DNA from: UBA1858 sp965658595
GTDB lineage: Bacteria > Pseudomonadota > Gammaproteobacteria > UBA4575
Reading direction: 5' to 3'
Assembly (NCBI GenBank): GCA_965658595.1
Contig: CBFHSW010000097.1
Span: forward strand, 1-11,483
DNA: 11,483 nucleotides
Part shown: positions 1 through 7,243 of the stretch, in pieces
Numbering within the stretch: the stretch's first letter is position 1
How the letters are laid out: each line of letters opens with the position of its first letter
Position numbers and translations under genes: made by a program
Notes under the pieces: model-generated
Told to the model about the DNA's origin: nothing
Database searches by the model: none
The model's input: only the letters and a program-made list of their open reading frames with translations

Positions 1-183
1 CGGGCCTTTGAATTGACTTTCTTTGGGAGGACGAATTAGCGCCTCATAGCTTAATTGCTGTGAATTTGAAAAGTTTATGATGGGCTGAAAATCAACGGTA
101 AGGCGTTTATTAGTAATGATCGATATTAGCTGATCTTCAATATCTTTTTTGCCTTCTGCATTTAATAAACGAATATTGTCCAT
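1..183 (-). CDS. EAL-domain protein, N-terminal part (cut by window edge)
   Basis: Only the first 61 residues are in the window; the gene runs off the left edge. The reading frame starts at an ATG (183-181) and translates to a short leader followed by the beginning of an EAL domain. The pattern is a helix around residues 12-25, then a V-D-F-Q-P-I-I strand at about 31-37, and the signature E-A-L-I-R-P at about 49-54. EAL domains hydrolyse cyclic-di-GMP; the E of EAL is a metal ligand in active enzymes and is present. Because the domain starts only about a dozen residues in, nothing such as a PAS or GGDEF domain can precede it, so this is either a stand-alone EAL protein or one with C-terminal additions. 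The catalytic remainder is not visible, so activity cannot be judged. It is on the same strand as the nqr genes but 142 nt beyond the last of them, so it may have its own promoter. Confidence 0.85.
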   Translation of the reverse strand, partial: MDNIRLLNAEGKKDIEDQLISIITNKRLTVDFQPIINFSNSQQLSYEALIRPPKESQFKGP

Positions 184-325
184 TAGCTATGCGGGCTCCT
201 CATATATAGTTTATTTCACTATGTTGATTAAAAGTAACCCAACCTTGAGTGATAAAATACACATTCAAGCTTCATCATATTAAGCATTGCAGAGCGCTTT
301 GGTGTTTCTATCAGGACTCAGTCTA
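184..325. other. Intergenic gap between CBS gene and EAL gene
   Basis: This 142-nt AT-rich gap follows the stop of the CBS gene and precedes the EAL gene. I see no GC-rich hairpin with a T-run on the minus strand that would clearly end the nqr transcript. A promoter for the EAL gene is plausible here, with an AT-rich stretch CTATATA just upstream of its SD site as a possible -10, but no good -35 element is evident. Read-through from the nqr operon into the EAL gene therefore cannot be excluded. Confidence 0.4.
196..200 (-). promoter_or_regulatory. Shine-Dalgarno site of the EAL gene
   Basis: On the minus strand AGGAG lies 12 nt upstream of the ATG at 183-181. It is a good match to the 16S rRNA anti-SD with slightly long spacing. 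It supports the chosen start. Confidence 0.6.
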
Positions 326-730
326 TCATCGTTTATTAATATCCACTAAGGCACGAAGTACATCTCTTCGGCTAATTACGCCCACTAGTCGGTTATCTTC
401 TAAGACAGGAAAACGACGGCGCTCAGTATTAAGAAACATATTTGCAACATCAATCACCGTGTCATTGGCTTCAACACTGACCACTGCAACTGACATAAAA
501 TCTTTGACTTGACCACCATACTCTTCATGGTAACCAGCATTAACGGCGACATTCATGCAGTCTTTCTCAGACAACACCCCAACCAAATCACCACGTTCAT
601 TGAGTACTGGTGCGGCTGATATGCGATTTTTGACTAAAACGACTATAGCTTGCATCACATCCATTTCTGGAGCGAACATGACCAAGCTAGTGTTCATGTA
701 GTCTTTAACTGCGATGGATTGTATTAACAT
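326..730 (-). CDS. Small protein with two CBS domains, last gene of the nqr operon
   Basis: The protein has 134 residues and consists almost entirely of a CBS-domain pair (Bateman module). The first repeat covers about residues 8-60, ending in G-V-L-S-E-K-D. The second covers about 75-130, ending in G-V-I-S-R-R-D-V-L-R-A-L. CBS pairs commonly bind adenine nucleotides such as AMP, ATP, NAD or SAM and act as regulatory switches; no enzymatic or membrane domain is fused here. The frame stays open upstream to 793, but I place the start at 730 because AAGGGTG lies about 6 nt before this ATG and because family members begin with a similar short lead-in before 'V-K-D-Y-M'. The extra upstream residues would be only nqrM read in another frame. 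The gene overlaps the end of nqrM by 26 nt, which implies translational coupling and expression with Na+-NQR. Its ligand and partner are unknown; a role in tuning Na+-NQR or its assembly is inference. Confidence 0.9.
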   Translation of the reverse strand: MLIQSIAVKDYMNTSLVMFAPEMDVMQAIVVLVKNRISAAPVLNERGDLVGVLSEKDCMNVAVNAGYHEEYGGQVKDFMSVAVVSVEANDTVIDVANMFLNTERRRFPVLEDNRLVGVISRRDVLRALVDINKR

Positions 731-890
731 TGTTATCACCCTTCTTTTTATCGCAGGGTCGTTGGCAGGAACCACATTTGTCGGCGCCACCACAAGAGCC
801 CTTTATTGGAGATCTCCCTAGTAGTACTCCTACGGTCATTGCAATAAATGCCATTAGGAATACCGCTAATGTTATTAACAATGTGCTCAT
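705..890 (-). CDS. nqrM: NqrM, Na+-NQR maturation factor
   Basis: This 61-residue protein has one N-terminal membrane segment (about residues 3-24) and a short cytoplasmic tail with four cysteines, C33, C39, C42 and C46 (C-x5-C-x2-C-x3-C). That is the hallmark of the NqrM/DUF539 family. NqrM is required for assembly of active Na+-NQR and is thought to deliver iron for the cluster site shared by NqrD and NqrE. Family members are usually 60-80 residues, so this one is short but complete. It starts 17 nt after the nqrF stop, with TAGG about 7 nt before the ATG as a weak SD. In Vibrio and Pseudomonas an apbE flavin-transferase gene normally sits between nqrF and nqrM; here it is missing. Confidence 0.93.
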   Translation of the reverse strand: MSTLLITLAVFLMAFIAMTVGVLLGRSPIKGSCGGADKCGSCQRPCDKKKGDNNVNTIHRS

Positions 891-907
891 TATGCGCCTA
901 AATGTGC

Positions 908-2131
908 CTAGCCGCCAAAATCATCAAGTAAGACGTTTTCAGGCTCTACACCCAAGTTCTCCAACATATCCACTACTGCTGCGTTCATCACGGGTGGCCC
1001 GCAAATATAGAACTCACAATCTTCTGGAGCGGGGTGATCTTTGAGATAATTATCGAATAAAACATTATGGATGAATCCGGTATAGCCCTTCCAATCATCC
1101 GCCTCTTGCGGATCTGATAACGCCACATTCCATTCAAAATTATCATTATTTTCAGCTAGCTCATCAAAATCTTCGACAAAGAACATCTCACGCATACTTC
1201 GTGCGCCGTACCAAAAGCTAATCTTTCTATCACTGTGGATGCGCTTGAGTTGATCGAAAATATGGGACCGCATCGGAGCCATCCCTGCACCACCACCGAT
1301 AAATATCATCTCATTTTGGGTTTCACGGGCATAGAACTCACCGAATGGCCCTGATATTGTAACCTTATCACCTGGCTCTAAACCAAAGATGTAAGAGGAC
1401 ATGATACCAGGCGGGATATCACTGTCACCACCTGGAGGTGGTGAGGCAATCCTCACATTAAGCATGATAATGCCTTTTTCATCTGGATAGTTTGCCATGG
1501 AATAGGCACGTGTCACATTTTCATCAACAACAGATTTATATTGCCATAGGTTGAATTTATCCCAATCCTCATGGAACTCCTCTTCAATCTTAAAATCACT
1601 GTATTTGATAACATGTGGAGGGCAGTCAATTTGTATATAACCCCCGGCTCTGAAATTAACATCCTCTCCCTCAGGAAGACGAAGCACTAAGTTTTTAATG
1701 AAAGTTGCGACATTTTCATTTGAAACGACTTCACACTGCCATTTCTTCACACCAAATACTTCTTCTGGCACCTCGATTTTTAGGTCGTTTTTAACGGCTA
1801 CTTGACATGAGAGTCTCTCACCACATGCAGCTTCGCGTTTATTAATATGTGATTCTTCAGTGGGTAACAATGTGCCACCACCTTCAAATATTTTCACTTT
1901 ACATTGAGCGCAAGTACCACCACCACCACAGGCAGAGGGTACAAATAAATTTGCTGTAGCGAGGGCTTCAAGGAGTTTTCCACCGACTGGCACTGTGATT
2001 GTTTTTTCTTCGTTTATAGTAATCTTCACATCACCCTCTGCTACCAATTTAGACTTGGCAAATAGGATGACTAACACCAACGAAATAACGATGGCTAAAA
2101 AGAAAGTTACACCTAATGATATTTCTAACAT
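908..2131 (-). CDS. nqrF: Na+-NQR subunit F, NADH dehydrogenase component
   Basis: This subunit accepts electrons from NADH through FAD and a [2Fe-2S] centre and passes them to the membrane subunits. It has 407 residues, as expected for the family. An N-terminal membrane helix (about 5-25) is followed by a ferredoxin domain with cluster ligands C68, C74, C77 and C109. Next comes a ferredoxin-reductase-like FAD domain with R-A-Y-S at 208-211. The NADH-binding domain has G-G-G-A-G at 279-283 and the C-G-P-P motif at 377-380, and the chain ends in D-D-F-G-G. C103 is an additional cysteine near the fourth ligand and is not one of the canonical four. The ATG is 16 nt after the nqrE stop, with GAGG about 11 nt ahead of it. 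It is the last structural gene of the complex, followed by nqrM. Confidence 0.98.
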   Translation of the reverse strand: MLEISLGVTFFLAIVISLVLVILFAKSKLVAEGDVKITINEEKTITVPVGGKLLEALATANLFVPSACGGGGTCAQCKVKIFEGGGTLLPTEESHINKREAACGERLSCQVAVKNDLKIEVPEEVFGVKKWQCEVVSNENVATFIKNLVLRLPEGEDVNFRAGGYIQIDCPPHVIKYSDFKIEEEFHEDWDKFNLWQYKSVVDENVTRAYSMANYPDEKGIIMLNVRIASPPPGGDSDIPPGIMSSYIFGLEPGDKVTISGPFGEFYARETQNEMIFIGGGAGMAPMRSHIFDQLKRIHSDRKISFWYGARSMREMFFVEDFDELAENNDNFEWNVALSDPQEADDWKGYTGFIHNVLFDNYLKDHPAPEDCEFYICGPPVMNAAVVDMLENLGVEPENVLLDDFGG

Positions 2132-2147
2132 AGTTTCTTAACCTCAG

Positions 2148-2756
2148 CTAAAGCTGTATCCCCGAGAAGGCCATGAAGCCCATCGACATCAAACCTACTG
2201 TGATGAATGTGATACCCAGACCTTGCAAACCTTCGGGCACATCACTGTACTTAAGTTTCTCTCTGATACCTGCTAAAGCGGTTATTGCAAGCATCCAACC
2301 CAATCCACTACCCACACCGTAAGTCACACTTTCAACAAAATTGTAATCTCTTTCCACCATGAATAATGAACCACCTAAAATAGCGCAGTTAACCGTTATC
2401 AATGGCAAGAAAATGCCTAATGCACTGTGTAATGCTGGAAAGAACTTATCTAACACCATCTCTAAAATCTGCACCATGGCAGCAATCACACCGATATAGC
2501 TGATTAAACCTAAAAAGCTTAAATCAACCTCGGGAAATCCCATCCATGCTAACGCCCCATCCTTCAATAAATATTGATAGATCAGATTATTAGCGGGTAG
2601 TGTTATGGATTGCACCACGACCACAGCGGCACCCAAGCCAAATGCGGTTTGAATCTTTTTTGACACCGCTAGGAACGTACACATTCCTAGGAAGAATGCT
2701 AAAGCTAGATTCTCTACGAATATCGATTTAACAAGTAGATTTAAGATTACTTCCAT
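2148..2756 (-). CDS. nqrE: Na+-NQR subunit E, integral membrane
   Basis: This 202-residue, very hydrophobic protein has about six membrane segments. It is one of two homologous, oppositely oriented membrane subunits (with NqrD) that hold an intramembrane [2Fe-2S] cluster. The expected cysteines are present at C26 (F-F-L-G-M-C-T-F) and C124 (T-V-N-C-A-I-L-G-G), equivalent to C26 and C120 of the Vibrio protein. The frame is open up to 2816, but the start at 2756 is chosen because its ATG overlaps the nqrD stop codon as TAATG. It also gives the conserved beginning '[16 protein letters not shown]', and the upstream codons merely lie inside nqrD. Tight overlap with nqrD suggests coupled translation of the two partner subunits. 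Confidence 0.97.
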   Translation of the reverse strand: MEVILNLLVKSIFVENLALAFFLGMCTFLAVSKKIQTAFGLGAAVVVVQSITLPANNLIYQYLLKDGALAWMGFPEVDLSFLGLISYIGVIAAMVQILEMVLDKFFPALHSALGIFLPLITVNCAILGGSLFMVERDYNFVESVTYGVGSGLGWMLAITALAGIREKLKYSDVPEGLQGLGITFITVGLMSMGFMAFSGIQL

Positions 2757-3406
2757 TAGATATTCTCGGTTTTGTGTATAACAAATTCTGGCTCTTCGAC
2801 TTGAGCTTTTTTCCAAGACCTAATACCCCAGATCATCAATCCAATAATGAAGAAAGCACTAGGTGGTAGTAACAAAAGCCCATTAGGTTCATACCAACCA
2901 CCATCGTTTACTAATGGCATTATGGTGTATCCAAGTAAAGTCCCTGAACCAAACAACTCTCGTATGACTGCGACCACAATTAATACTACGCTGTAACCCA
3001 AGCCGTTTCCGACTCCATCAACAAAACTCGCACCCACTGGGTTACTCATAGCAAAAGCTTCTGCTCTACCCATTACGATGCAGTTAGTGATAATTAAACC
3101 TACAAATACTGATAATGTTTTGCTCGTATCATAAGCGTAGGCTTTAAGTATTTGGTCTACGACTATCACTAAGGAAGCGATAATTGTCATCTGAACAATA
3201 ATACGAATACTGCTAGGTATATGATGCCTAATCATACTGATGGAAGCATTAGATAAAGCTGTTACAGATGTGAGGGCAATACACATTACCAAGGCCGCGG
3301 ATACAGTTGTCGTGACAGCTAGAGCCGAACAGATTCCAAGAATCTGGAGAGTAATAGGATTATTATCGACCAGTGGATCGACTAGAATCTTTTTAGCATC
3401 ACTCAT
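2756..3406 (-). CDS. nqrD: Na+-NQR subunit D, integral membrane
   Basis: This 216-residue membrane protein has about six hydrophobic helices and begins with the family-typical [16 protein letters not shown]26 and C109 (in [14 protein letters not shown]) correspond to the pair C29/C112 of Vibrio cholerae NqrD, which with the NqrE cysteines binds the membrane iron centre on the electron path from NqrF to NqrC. A conserved charged loop follows the second cysteine. The gene overlaps nqrC by 4 nt (ATGA) and nqrE by 1 nt (TAATG). The C-terminus is a short charged cytoplasmic tail. Nothing is missing compared with the family. Confidence 0.97.
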   Translation of the reverse strand: MSDAKKILVDPLVDNNPITLQILGICSALAVTTTVSAALVMCIALTSVTALSNASISMIRHHIPSSIRIIVQMTIIASLVIVVDQILKAYAYDTSKTLSVFVGLIITNCIVMGRAEAFAMSNPVGASFVDGVGNGLGYSVVLIVVAVIRELFGSGTLLGYTIMPLVNDGGWYEPNGLLLLPPSAFFIIGLMIWGIRSWKKAQVEEPEFVIHKTENI

Positions 3407-4179
3407 GATGCATCCTCCACTTGAGTTTGTTGTTGAATAAATTTACCAAAGCCATCTATCCCCATCCAAAACCGGAACATATTTGTCACACCATTACTAG
3501 TTAGTGTGGCACCTGACAACCCATCCACTTGATAGTTAGCTTTAGCGTCACCCGCTAGCACACTGCCCTTCTTCACCTGCAGAGCAACACTGCCTTCGGG
3601 GTTATAGATTTTTTTGCCTTTCCATAGTGACTGCCATTTTGGATTATCAACTTCACCACCAAGTCCAGGTGTTTCTTTGTGGTCATAGAATTTGATTCCA
3701 TACACAGTATTCAGATCGGCTTCCAACGTTACGTAGCCATATAATGTCGACCATAATCCATAGCCATGAACTGGAAAAACGTAGCGTTGCACTTCCCCTC
3801 TGTCTTTGACTAGATAAACCTTAGCGAAGTTCTCGCGTCGATTAATATTGGCAATATCACGGTCTGCACTGAGACTGATACTCAGGGTATTATCTTTTGC
3901 AGATTTACGTTGATCAAAACTCTCGACATCAAAGTTTTTACTGAACTTACCGGTATCTAAGTCTATGAGTCGAGTTTCAATGCTGGTGAACATTTCATCG
4001 ATGGACAGGTTATCTTCCCAGATGCCCGCCACCTGAAGAATATTTACCTTTTGATCCATAGCCTTGTTGGCCATTTGTAGTGGGCGCAAAAACACTGCTG
4101 CCGCAGACACAACTATGGAGCATGCCAGACACACAGCGACTGCGACACGCAGTATATTCGTAGTACTATTTTTGGACAT
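3403..4179 (-). CDS. nqrC: Na+-NQR subunit C, periplasmic FMN-carrying subunit
   Basis: This 258-residue subunit has one N-terminal membrane anchor (about residues 9-31) and a periplasmic FMN-binding domain. The site of covalent FMN attachment is clear: [10 protein letters not shown] with the acceptor threonine at T225, the same number as in Vibrio cholerae NqrC. The family signature [10 protein letters not shown] lies at about residues 167-176. FMN is attached through phosphoester linkage by ApbE in the periplasm; no apbE gene is in this window. The start at 4179 lies 14 nt inside the end of nqrB, and the stop overlaps nqrD by 4 nt, so translation is probably coupled on both sides. Confidence 0.98.
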   Translation of the reverse strand: MSKNSTTNILRVAVAVCLACSIVVSAAAVFLRPLQMANKAMDQKVNILQVAGIWEDNLSIDEMFTSIETRLIDLDTGKFSKNFDVESFDQRKSAKDNTLSISLSADRDIANINRRENFAKVYLVKDRGEVQRYVFPVHGYGLWSTLYGYVTLEADLNTVYGIKFYDHKETPGLGGEVDNPKWQSLWKGKKIYNPEGSVALQVKKGSVLAGDAKANYQVDGLSGATLTSNGVTNMFRFWMGIDGFGKFIQQQTQVEDAS

Positions 4180-5383
4180 AGCGGCGCTTCCGTCTTCTTA
4201 TATTTGCTTGAACAACTGAAAAATCGATGAGTGGAGCGAAGATGTTTGCGAATAAAATCGCAAGCATGATTCCTTCCGGATAAGCTGGATTAACAACTCG
4301 TATTAAAACGGTCATTAAACCGATTAAGAAACCATACATCCATCGGCCTGTGCTGGTCATTGAAGCCGACACTGGATCAGTTGCCATGAAAATCATTCCG
4401 AAAGCGAATCCACCCAATGACAAATGCCAATACCAAGGAACTGCGAACATTGGATTGCTATCACTACCGATTAAATTGAAAAAAGTTGAAGTGGCAACCA
4501 TTCCTAAAAACACACCCGTTATGATGCGCCAAGAGGCGATGCGTGTGTAAATCAGGAAGATACCACCCAGCATACAAGCCAGGGTTGAGGTTGAGCCAAT
4601 TGAACCTTGTATAGACCCTAAGAAGGCTTGCGTCCAACTGACACCATTGGCGACTATGCCTTGCATACCGTCGAGAGCAGCAATACCCAGAGGGGTTGCG
4701 CCAGAGAATCCATCCACGGCTGTCCATACCGCATCACCAGACATGTACGCAGGATAAGCAAAGAATAAGAAACATCTTCCGGTCAGAGCTGGGTTTAAGA
4801 AATTTTTACCCGTACCACCAAACACTTCCTTGCCCACAACCACACCAAAGCTGATACCCAGTGCGACCATCCACAGCGGAATATCTGGTGGAAGTGTGAG
4901 TGTGTAGAGCATAGAAGTCACTAAGAAACCTTCATTGACTTCATGTTTGCGTACTGTTGCAAAAACAACTTCCCAGACACCTCCAACAAGCACAGTGACT
5001 GTGTATATTGGTAAAAAGTATGCCAAGCCATGCATAAAATTACCCACTACACTATTCGGGTCATAACTGAAGCCAAAAATGGACAACAGTGTTCCTCTCC
5101 ACCCATCAGCTTGAGCAATACCAAGATCGAGCATAGCTGTATTTGCTTGATAACCAATATTCCATAAACCTACTAATATGCATGGCATAGTTGCAATCAC
5201 CACATAAATCATGACGCGTTTCATATCTATGGCGTCACGAACATGAGGAGCATGAGGTGTTACGTCTGGAGGACTATATATGAAGGTATCCACCATTTCG
5301 TAAAGAGGATAATAACGCTCCAAGCGCCCGCCTTTGGCAAAGTGCGGATGAATATTGTCTAAAAATCGTCTAGTCCTGGACAT
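4166..5383 (-). CDS. nqrB: Na+-NQR subunit B, ion-channel and FMN/riboflavin subunit
   Basis: NqrB is the large membrane subunit that carries covalent FMN, contributes the riboflavin site and forms the likely Na+ pathway. The protein has 405 residues with a cytoplasmic N-terminal stretch (about 1-55) followed by roughly ten membrane segments. The flavinylation motif D-G-F-S-G-A-T-P-L-G places the FMN-linked threonine at T230 (T236 in Vibrio). The conserved loop F-G-G-T-G-K-N-F-L-N-P-A-L lies at about 188-200. Conserved glycines at 134-135 correspond to the region where korormicin/HQNO resistance mutations map in Vibrio (G140/G141), so the inhibitor-sensitive site seems intact. The gene shares one nucleotide with nqrA and overlaps nqrC by 14 nt. 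Confidence 0.98.
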   Translation of the reverse strand: MSRTRRFLDNIHPHFAKGGRLERYYPLYEMVDTFIYSPPDVTPHAPHVRDAIDMKRVMIYVVIATMPCILVGLWNIGYQANTAMLDLGIAQADGWRGTLLSIFGFSYDPNSVVGNFMHGLAYFLPIYTVTVLVGGVWEVVFATVRKHEVNEGFLVTSMLYTLTLPPDIPLWMVALGISFGVVVGKEVFGGTGKNFLNPALTGRCFLFFAYPAYMSGDAVWTAVDGFSGATPLGIAALDGMQGIVANGVSWTQAFLGSIQGSIGSTSTLACMLGGIFLIYTRIASWRIITGVFLGMVATSTFFNLIGSDSNPMFAVPWYWHLSLGGFAFGMIFMATDPVSASMTSTGRWMYGFLIGLMTVLIRVVNPAYPEGIMLAILFANIFAPLIDFSVVQANIRRRKRRYVQK

Positions 5384-6735
5384 TACCCTTCCCTTTCAAT
5401 TTGTGTCAGATTATCTCTTAACAGAGGACCGAATTCATATTTACTAGGACATACAAAAGTACACAGTGACAGATCTTCTTCATCTAACTCTAAGCAACCT
5501 AATGCTTGTGCCAGATCGGTGTCTTTAGTAATTAGCGCACGTAGTAGCTGCGTTGGCAATATGTCCAGCGGCATCACCGTCTCGTACACCCCTATCGGCA
5601 CCATGGCACGTGGACTACCATTTTTTGTGGTCGTCATATCGAACTTCAATGTATTACGCATGAAGCTTGAAATAAGTGCATTGGTCTTAGAAAACTTTTT
5701 CCTACCGGGAACTAACCATCCGAACAACTCTCTCTCACCGCCCTCAGGAATAACCGTGATCTGTAAATTGTAACGCCCTAGGTAACTTGCCCAATTAACG
5801 GCTCGCCAACCAGCAAAAACAGAGCCTGAGATAATTCTGCAGTCATTCTGTTTGAGCTCACTTTCTACAATGTCGTTGGTATTCGCACCAAGACGTACCC
5901 TTACTAGACGTGGATTTTTAACCATAGGCCCGGCTAACGCGATCACGCGCTCTGTCCAAATGCGACCACTAGTGAATAATTTACCTATCGCGATCACATC
6001 TTGATAGTTAATGTGCCATACCTCTTTGTTCGCATCGACTGGATCTATTAAGTGTATATGTGTTCCAGGATTACCTGCTGGGTGAGGACCTTCGAATGAA
6101 GCTGCATGAACTGTCTTGCCATCAGCGTGACTGGCAATGTTGGGATCAGCATGACATAGGTGCACTTTAGTGTCTGTTAGCTTCGCAAGAACTGATAACC
6201 CATCTTCAAATGCCTGCGCATATTCGCTGATGATTACAGCTGGGTCTGCCGCCAACGGGCGCGTGTCCATGGCCGTCACAAATATGGAATGCGGTGATGA
6301 GGTTGGATCTGGCGATTTACTGTATGGACGAGTGCGAAATGCTGTCCATAATCCAGATTGCAACAGTGTTTCTATACTGTCTTCACGCGTGATTAGCGCT
6401 AGTTCATGAGAATCTTTGGCGTGAGGAAAAGTGACTTCATCATCCCCTTCAAGTCGTATCACCAATGATTGAAAAACACGACGCGCCCCCCTGTGAATCG
6501 CTTCAACAGTACCAGCACCAGGTGCTACATATTGAACTCGCGGATTTTTTTTGTCCGTGAAGATCGGCTGACCAAGTTTTACCTTATCGCCCTCCTGCAC
6601 CAACATAGTAGGTTTCATACCGACATGTTCGCGCCCGAGAATTGCGACTCTGCTAATTTTAGGTTGCCCGTCGATAACTTGGTTAGGCTTACCTGTGATC
6701 GGCAGATCAAGGCCTTTTTTGATTTTGTAATGCAT
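5383..6735 (-). CDS. nqrA: Na+-NQR subunit A, cytoplasmic subunit
   Basis: NqrA is a peripheral cytoplasmic subunit that contacts NqrB near the ubiquinone site. It has 450 residues against about 446-450 for the family. It opens with the characteristic [12 protein letters not shown], contains the lipoyl-like segment [11 protein letters not shown] around residues 70-80, and near its end has [13 protein letters not shown] (from C425). It is the first gene of the operon, facing away from the pilin gene. The ATG at 6735 is the only sensible start by family comparison, yet no purine-rich SD is seen: the 15 nt before it read ATATATCTAACA-like sequence. Initiation may therefore be SD-independent. Confidence 0.97.
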   Translation of the reverse strand: MHYKIKKGLDLPITGKPNQVIDGQPKISRVAILGREHVGMKPTMLVQEGDKVKLGQPIFTDKKNPRVQYVAPGAGTVEAIHRGARRVFQSLVIRLEGDDEVTFPHAKDSHELALITREDSIETLLQSGLWTAFRTRPYSKSPDPTSSPHSIFVTAMDTRPLAADPAVIISEYAQAFEDGLSVLAKLTDTKVHLCHADPNIASHADGKTVHAASFEGPHPAGNPGTHIHLIDPVDANKEVWHINYQDVIAIGKLFTSGRIWTERVIALAGPMVKNPRLVRVRLGANTNDIVESELKQNDCRIISGSVFAGWRAVNWASYLGRYNLQITVIPEGGERELFGWLVPGRKKFSKTNALISSFMRNTLKFDMTTTKNGSPRAMVPIGVYETVMPLDILPTQLLRALITKDTDLAQALGCLELDEEDLSLCTFVCPSKYEFGPLLRDNLTQIEREG

Positions 6736-6767
6736 TGTTAGATATATGCTGTGTTGTGTGCTTTTCT

Positions 6768-6781
6768 AATATACGTATATT
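6768..6781. promoter_or_regulatory. 14-bp perfect palindrome near the nqrA promoter
   Basis: AATATACGTATATT is fully self-complementary and lies 33-46 nt upstream of the nqrA ATG. It touches a candidate minus-strand -10 (TAAAAT, 6784-6779), a typical place for a repressor operator. The bound protein is not identified. Confidence 0.4.
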
Positions 6782-6809
6782 TTACCACTTTGTTGTACAT
6801 AAAAGTTCT

Positions 6810-6831
6810 TACACATTGATTGATATGTGTA
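6810..6831. promoter_or_regulatory. Inverted repeat TACACAT-N8-ATGTGTA
   Basis: Two perfect 7-bp arms are separated by TGATTGAT. The site lies 75-96 nt upstream of nqrA, an activator-like position. It overlaps the second of two TGTACA hexamers in this region (6828-6833). It is only an operator candidate. Confidence 0.4.
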
Positions 6832-6869
6832 CAAATACCGCTCAGCTTGATGTATCAGGGTCATTTACT

Positions 6870-6894
6870 TATACAAAGGCGCCTAAATTGTATA
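6870..6894. promoter_or_regulatory. Nested dyad TATACAA-N11-TTGTATA around AGGCGCCT
   Basis: Seven-base arms enclose an 11-nt spacer that contains its own 8-bp palindrome AGGCGCCT (6877-6884). Five T residues follow on the plus strand. No plus-strand gene ends upstream, so a terminator role is unlikely and an operator or RNA structure is the better guess. Confidence 0.35.
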
Positions 6895-6929
6895 TTTTTC
6901 ACACATATATATTCAAAAACCCTCACAAT

Positions 6930-6945
6930 ATGACGTTGACGTCAT
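6930..6945. promoter_or_regulatory. Inverted repeat ATGACGT-TG-ACGTCAT
   Basis: A 16-nt site with perfect 7-bp arms and a 2-nt centre, readable also as two TGACGT copies in tandem followed by CA. It is the most GC-containing and compact of the dyads in this region and looks like a binding site for a dimeric regulator, about 195 nt upstream of nqrA and 150 nt upstream of the small ORF. The family of the regulator cannot be told. Confidence 0.45.
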
Positions 6946-7028
6946 TTATATCTTAAGCAAGTGTGCATCACAAAATTTAAGTAGATTTTTTACCAATAGG
7001 CAATGTAAATGATTGTTTTAGTGATGAT

Positions 7029-7051
7029 CTTGTTAACCCATATGTAACAAG
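7029..7051. promoter_or_regulatory. Inverted repeat CTTGTTA-N9-TAACAAG
   Basis: Perfect 7-bp arms are separated by 9 nt. The site lies 42-64 nt upstream of the possible small ORF start at 7093, close to where a plus-strand promoter serving the small ORF and pilin gene would be expected. It is an operator candidate only. Confidence 0.4.
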
Positions 7052-7092
7052 CCATGAGGTTATTTTGATAATGTAAATTTGATTATAAATGC

Positions 7093-7224
7093 ATGCTGAT
7101 AAGTAACCATTTATCCGAAAATATTCAAGAAGGAATGGTATTCGGAATGACTATGGACATGGCGAATGAGAAACTACTGTTATGGGAAATAGAAGCCAAC
7201 CAGATCCCTGACTATCTGCGCTAA
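7093..7224 (+). CDS. Possible 43-residue small protein upstream of the pilin gene
   Basis: An ATG at 7093 opens a 43-codon frame ending in TAA at 7222-7224, 19 nt before the pilin ATG. The predicted product is acidic to neutral and methionine-rich in the middle (five Met between residues 15 and 23), and ends in E-A-N-Q-I-P-D-Y-L-R. I recognise no family. No SD precedes the ATG at 7093. AAGAAGGA at 7127-7134 would fit an internal start at 7147 (about 12 nt spacing) better, giving a shorter protein. It could also be the eroded end of an older gene or simply a chance ORF. Its same-strand position directly before the pilin gene suggests a shared transcript if it is real. Confidence 0.3.
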   Translation: MLISNHLSENIQEGMVFGMTMDMANEKLLLWEIEANQIPDYLR

Positions 7225-7243
7225 TAATATTCAGTATCATCCT

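Larger units (their letters stand above)
6736..7092. other. Dyad-rich intergenic control region between nqrA and the pilin side
   Basis: This 357-nt AT-rich stretch holds no convincing protein gene. It must contain the nqrA promoter (minus strand) and probably a plus-strand promoter. Possible minus-strand -10 elements are TAAAAT at 6784-6779 and TATATC about 7 nt before the nqrA ATG, both without a strong -35. Five perfect inverted repeats with short spacers lie in it (6768-6781, 6810-6831, 6870-6894, 6930-6945, 7029-7051). They are listed separately. TGTACA also occurs twice, at 6794-6799 and 6828-6833. Confidence 0.6.

Noticed and set aside
731..793. Longer N-terminus for the CBS protein, starting at 793
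   Set aside because: The extra 21 codons lie wholly inside nqrM in another frame and show no CBS homology. The ATG at 730 has a good SD (AAGGGTG) and gives the family-typical start.
730..1044. Plus-strand open frame of about 104 codons
   Set aside because: It is antisense to nqrM and the end of nqrF, both of which are unmistakable. Its product is low-complexity and unlike any protein.
2757..2816. Longer N-terminus for NqrE, starting at 2816
   Set aside because: The extra 20 residues are polar and basic, overlap nqrD, and do not occur in the family. The ATG at 2756 overlaps the nqrD stop and gives the conserved N-terminus.
6870..6899. Rho-independent terminator (TATACAA/TTGTATA hairpin followed by five T)
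   Set aside because: The stem is short and AT-rich and no plus-strand gene ends upstream of it. On the minus strand it lies upstream of nqrA, not after a gene.
6735..6956. Plus-strand open frame of about 73 codons in the nqrA upstream region
   Set aside because: The product is rich in Phe, Ile, Cys and His with no recognisable pattern and no SD. It runs through the promoter and dyads of nqrA, so it looks like a chance frame in AT-rich DNA.
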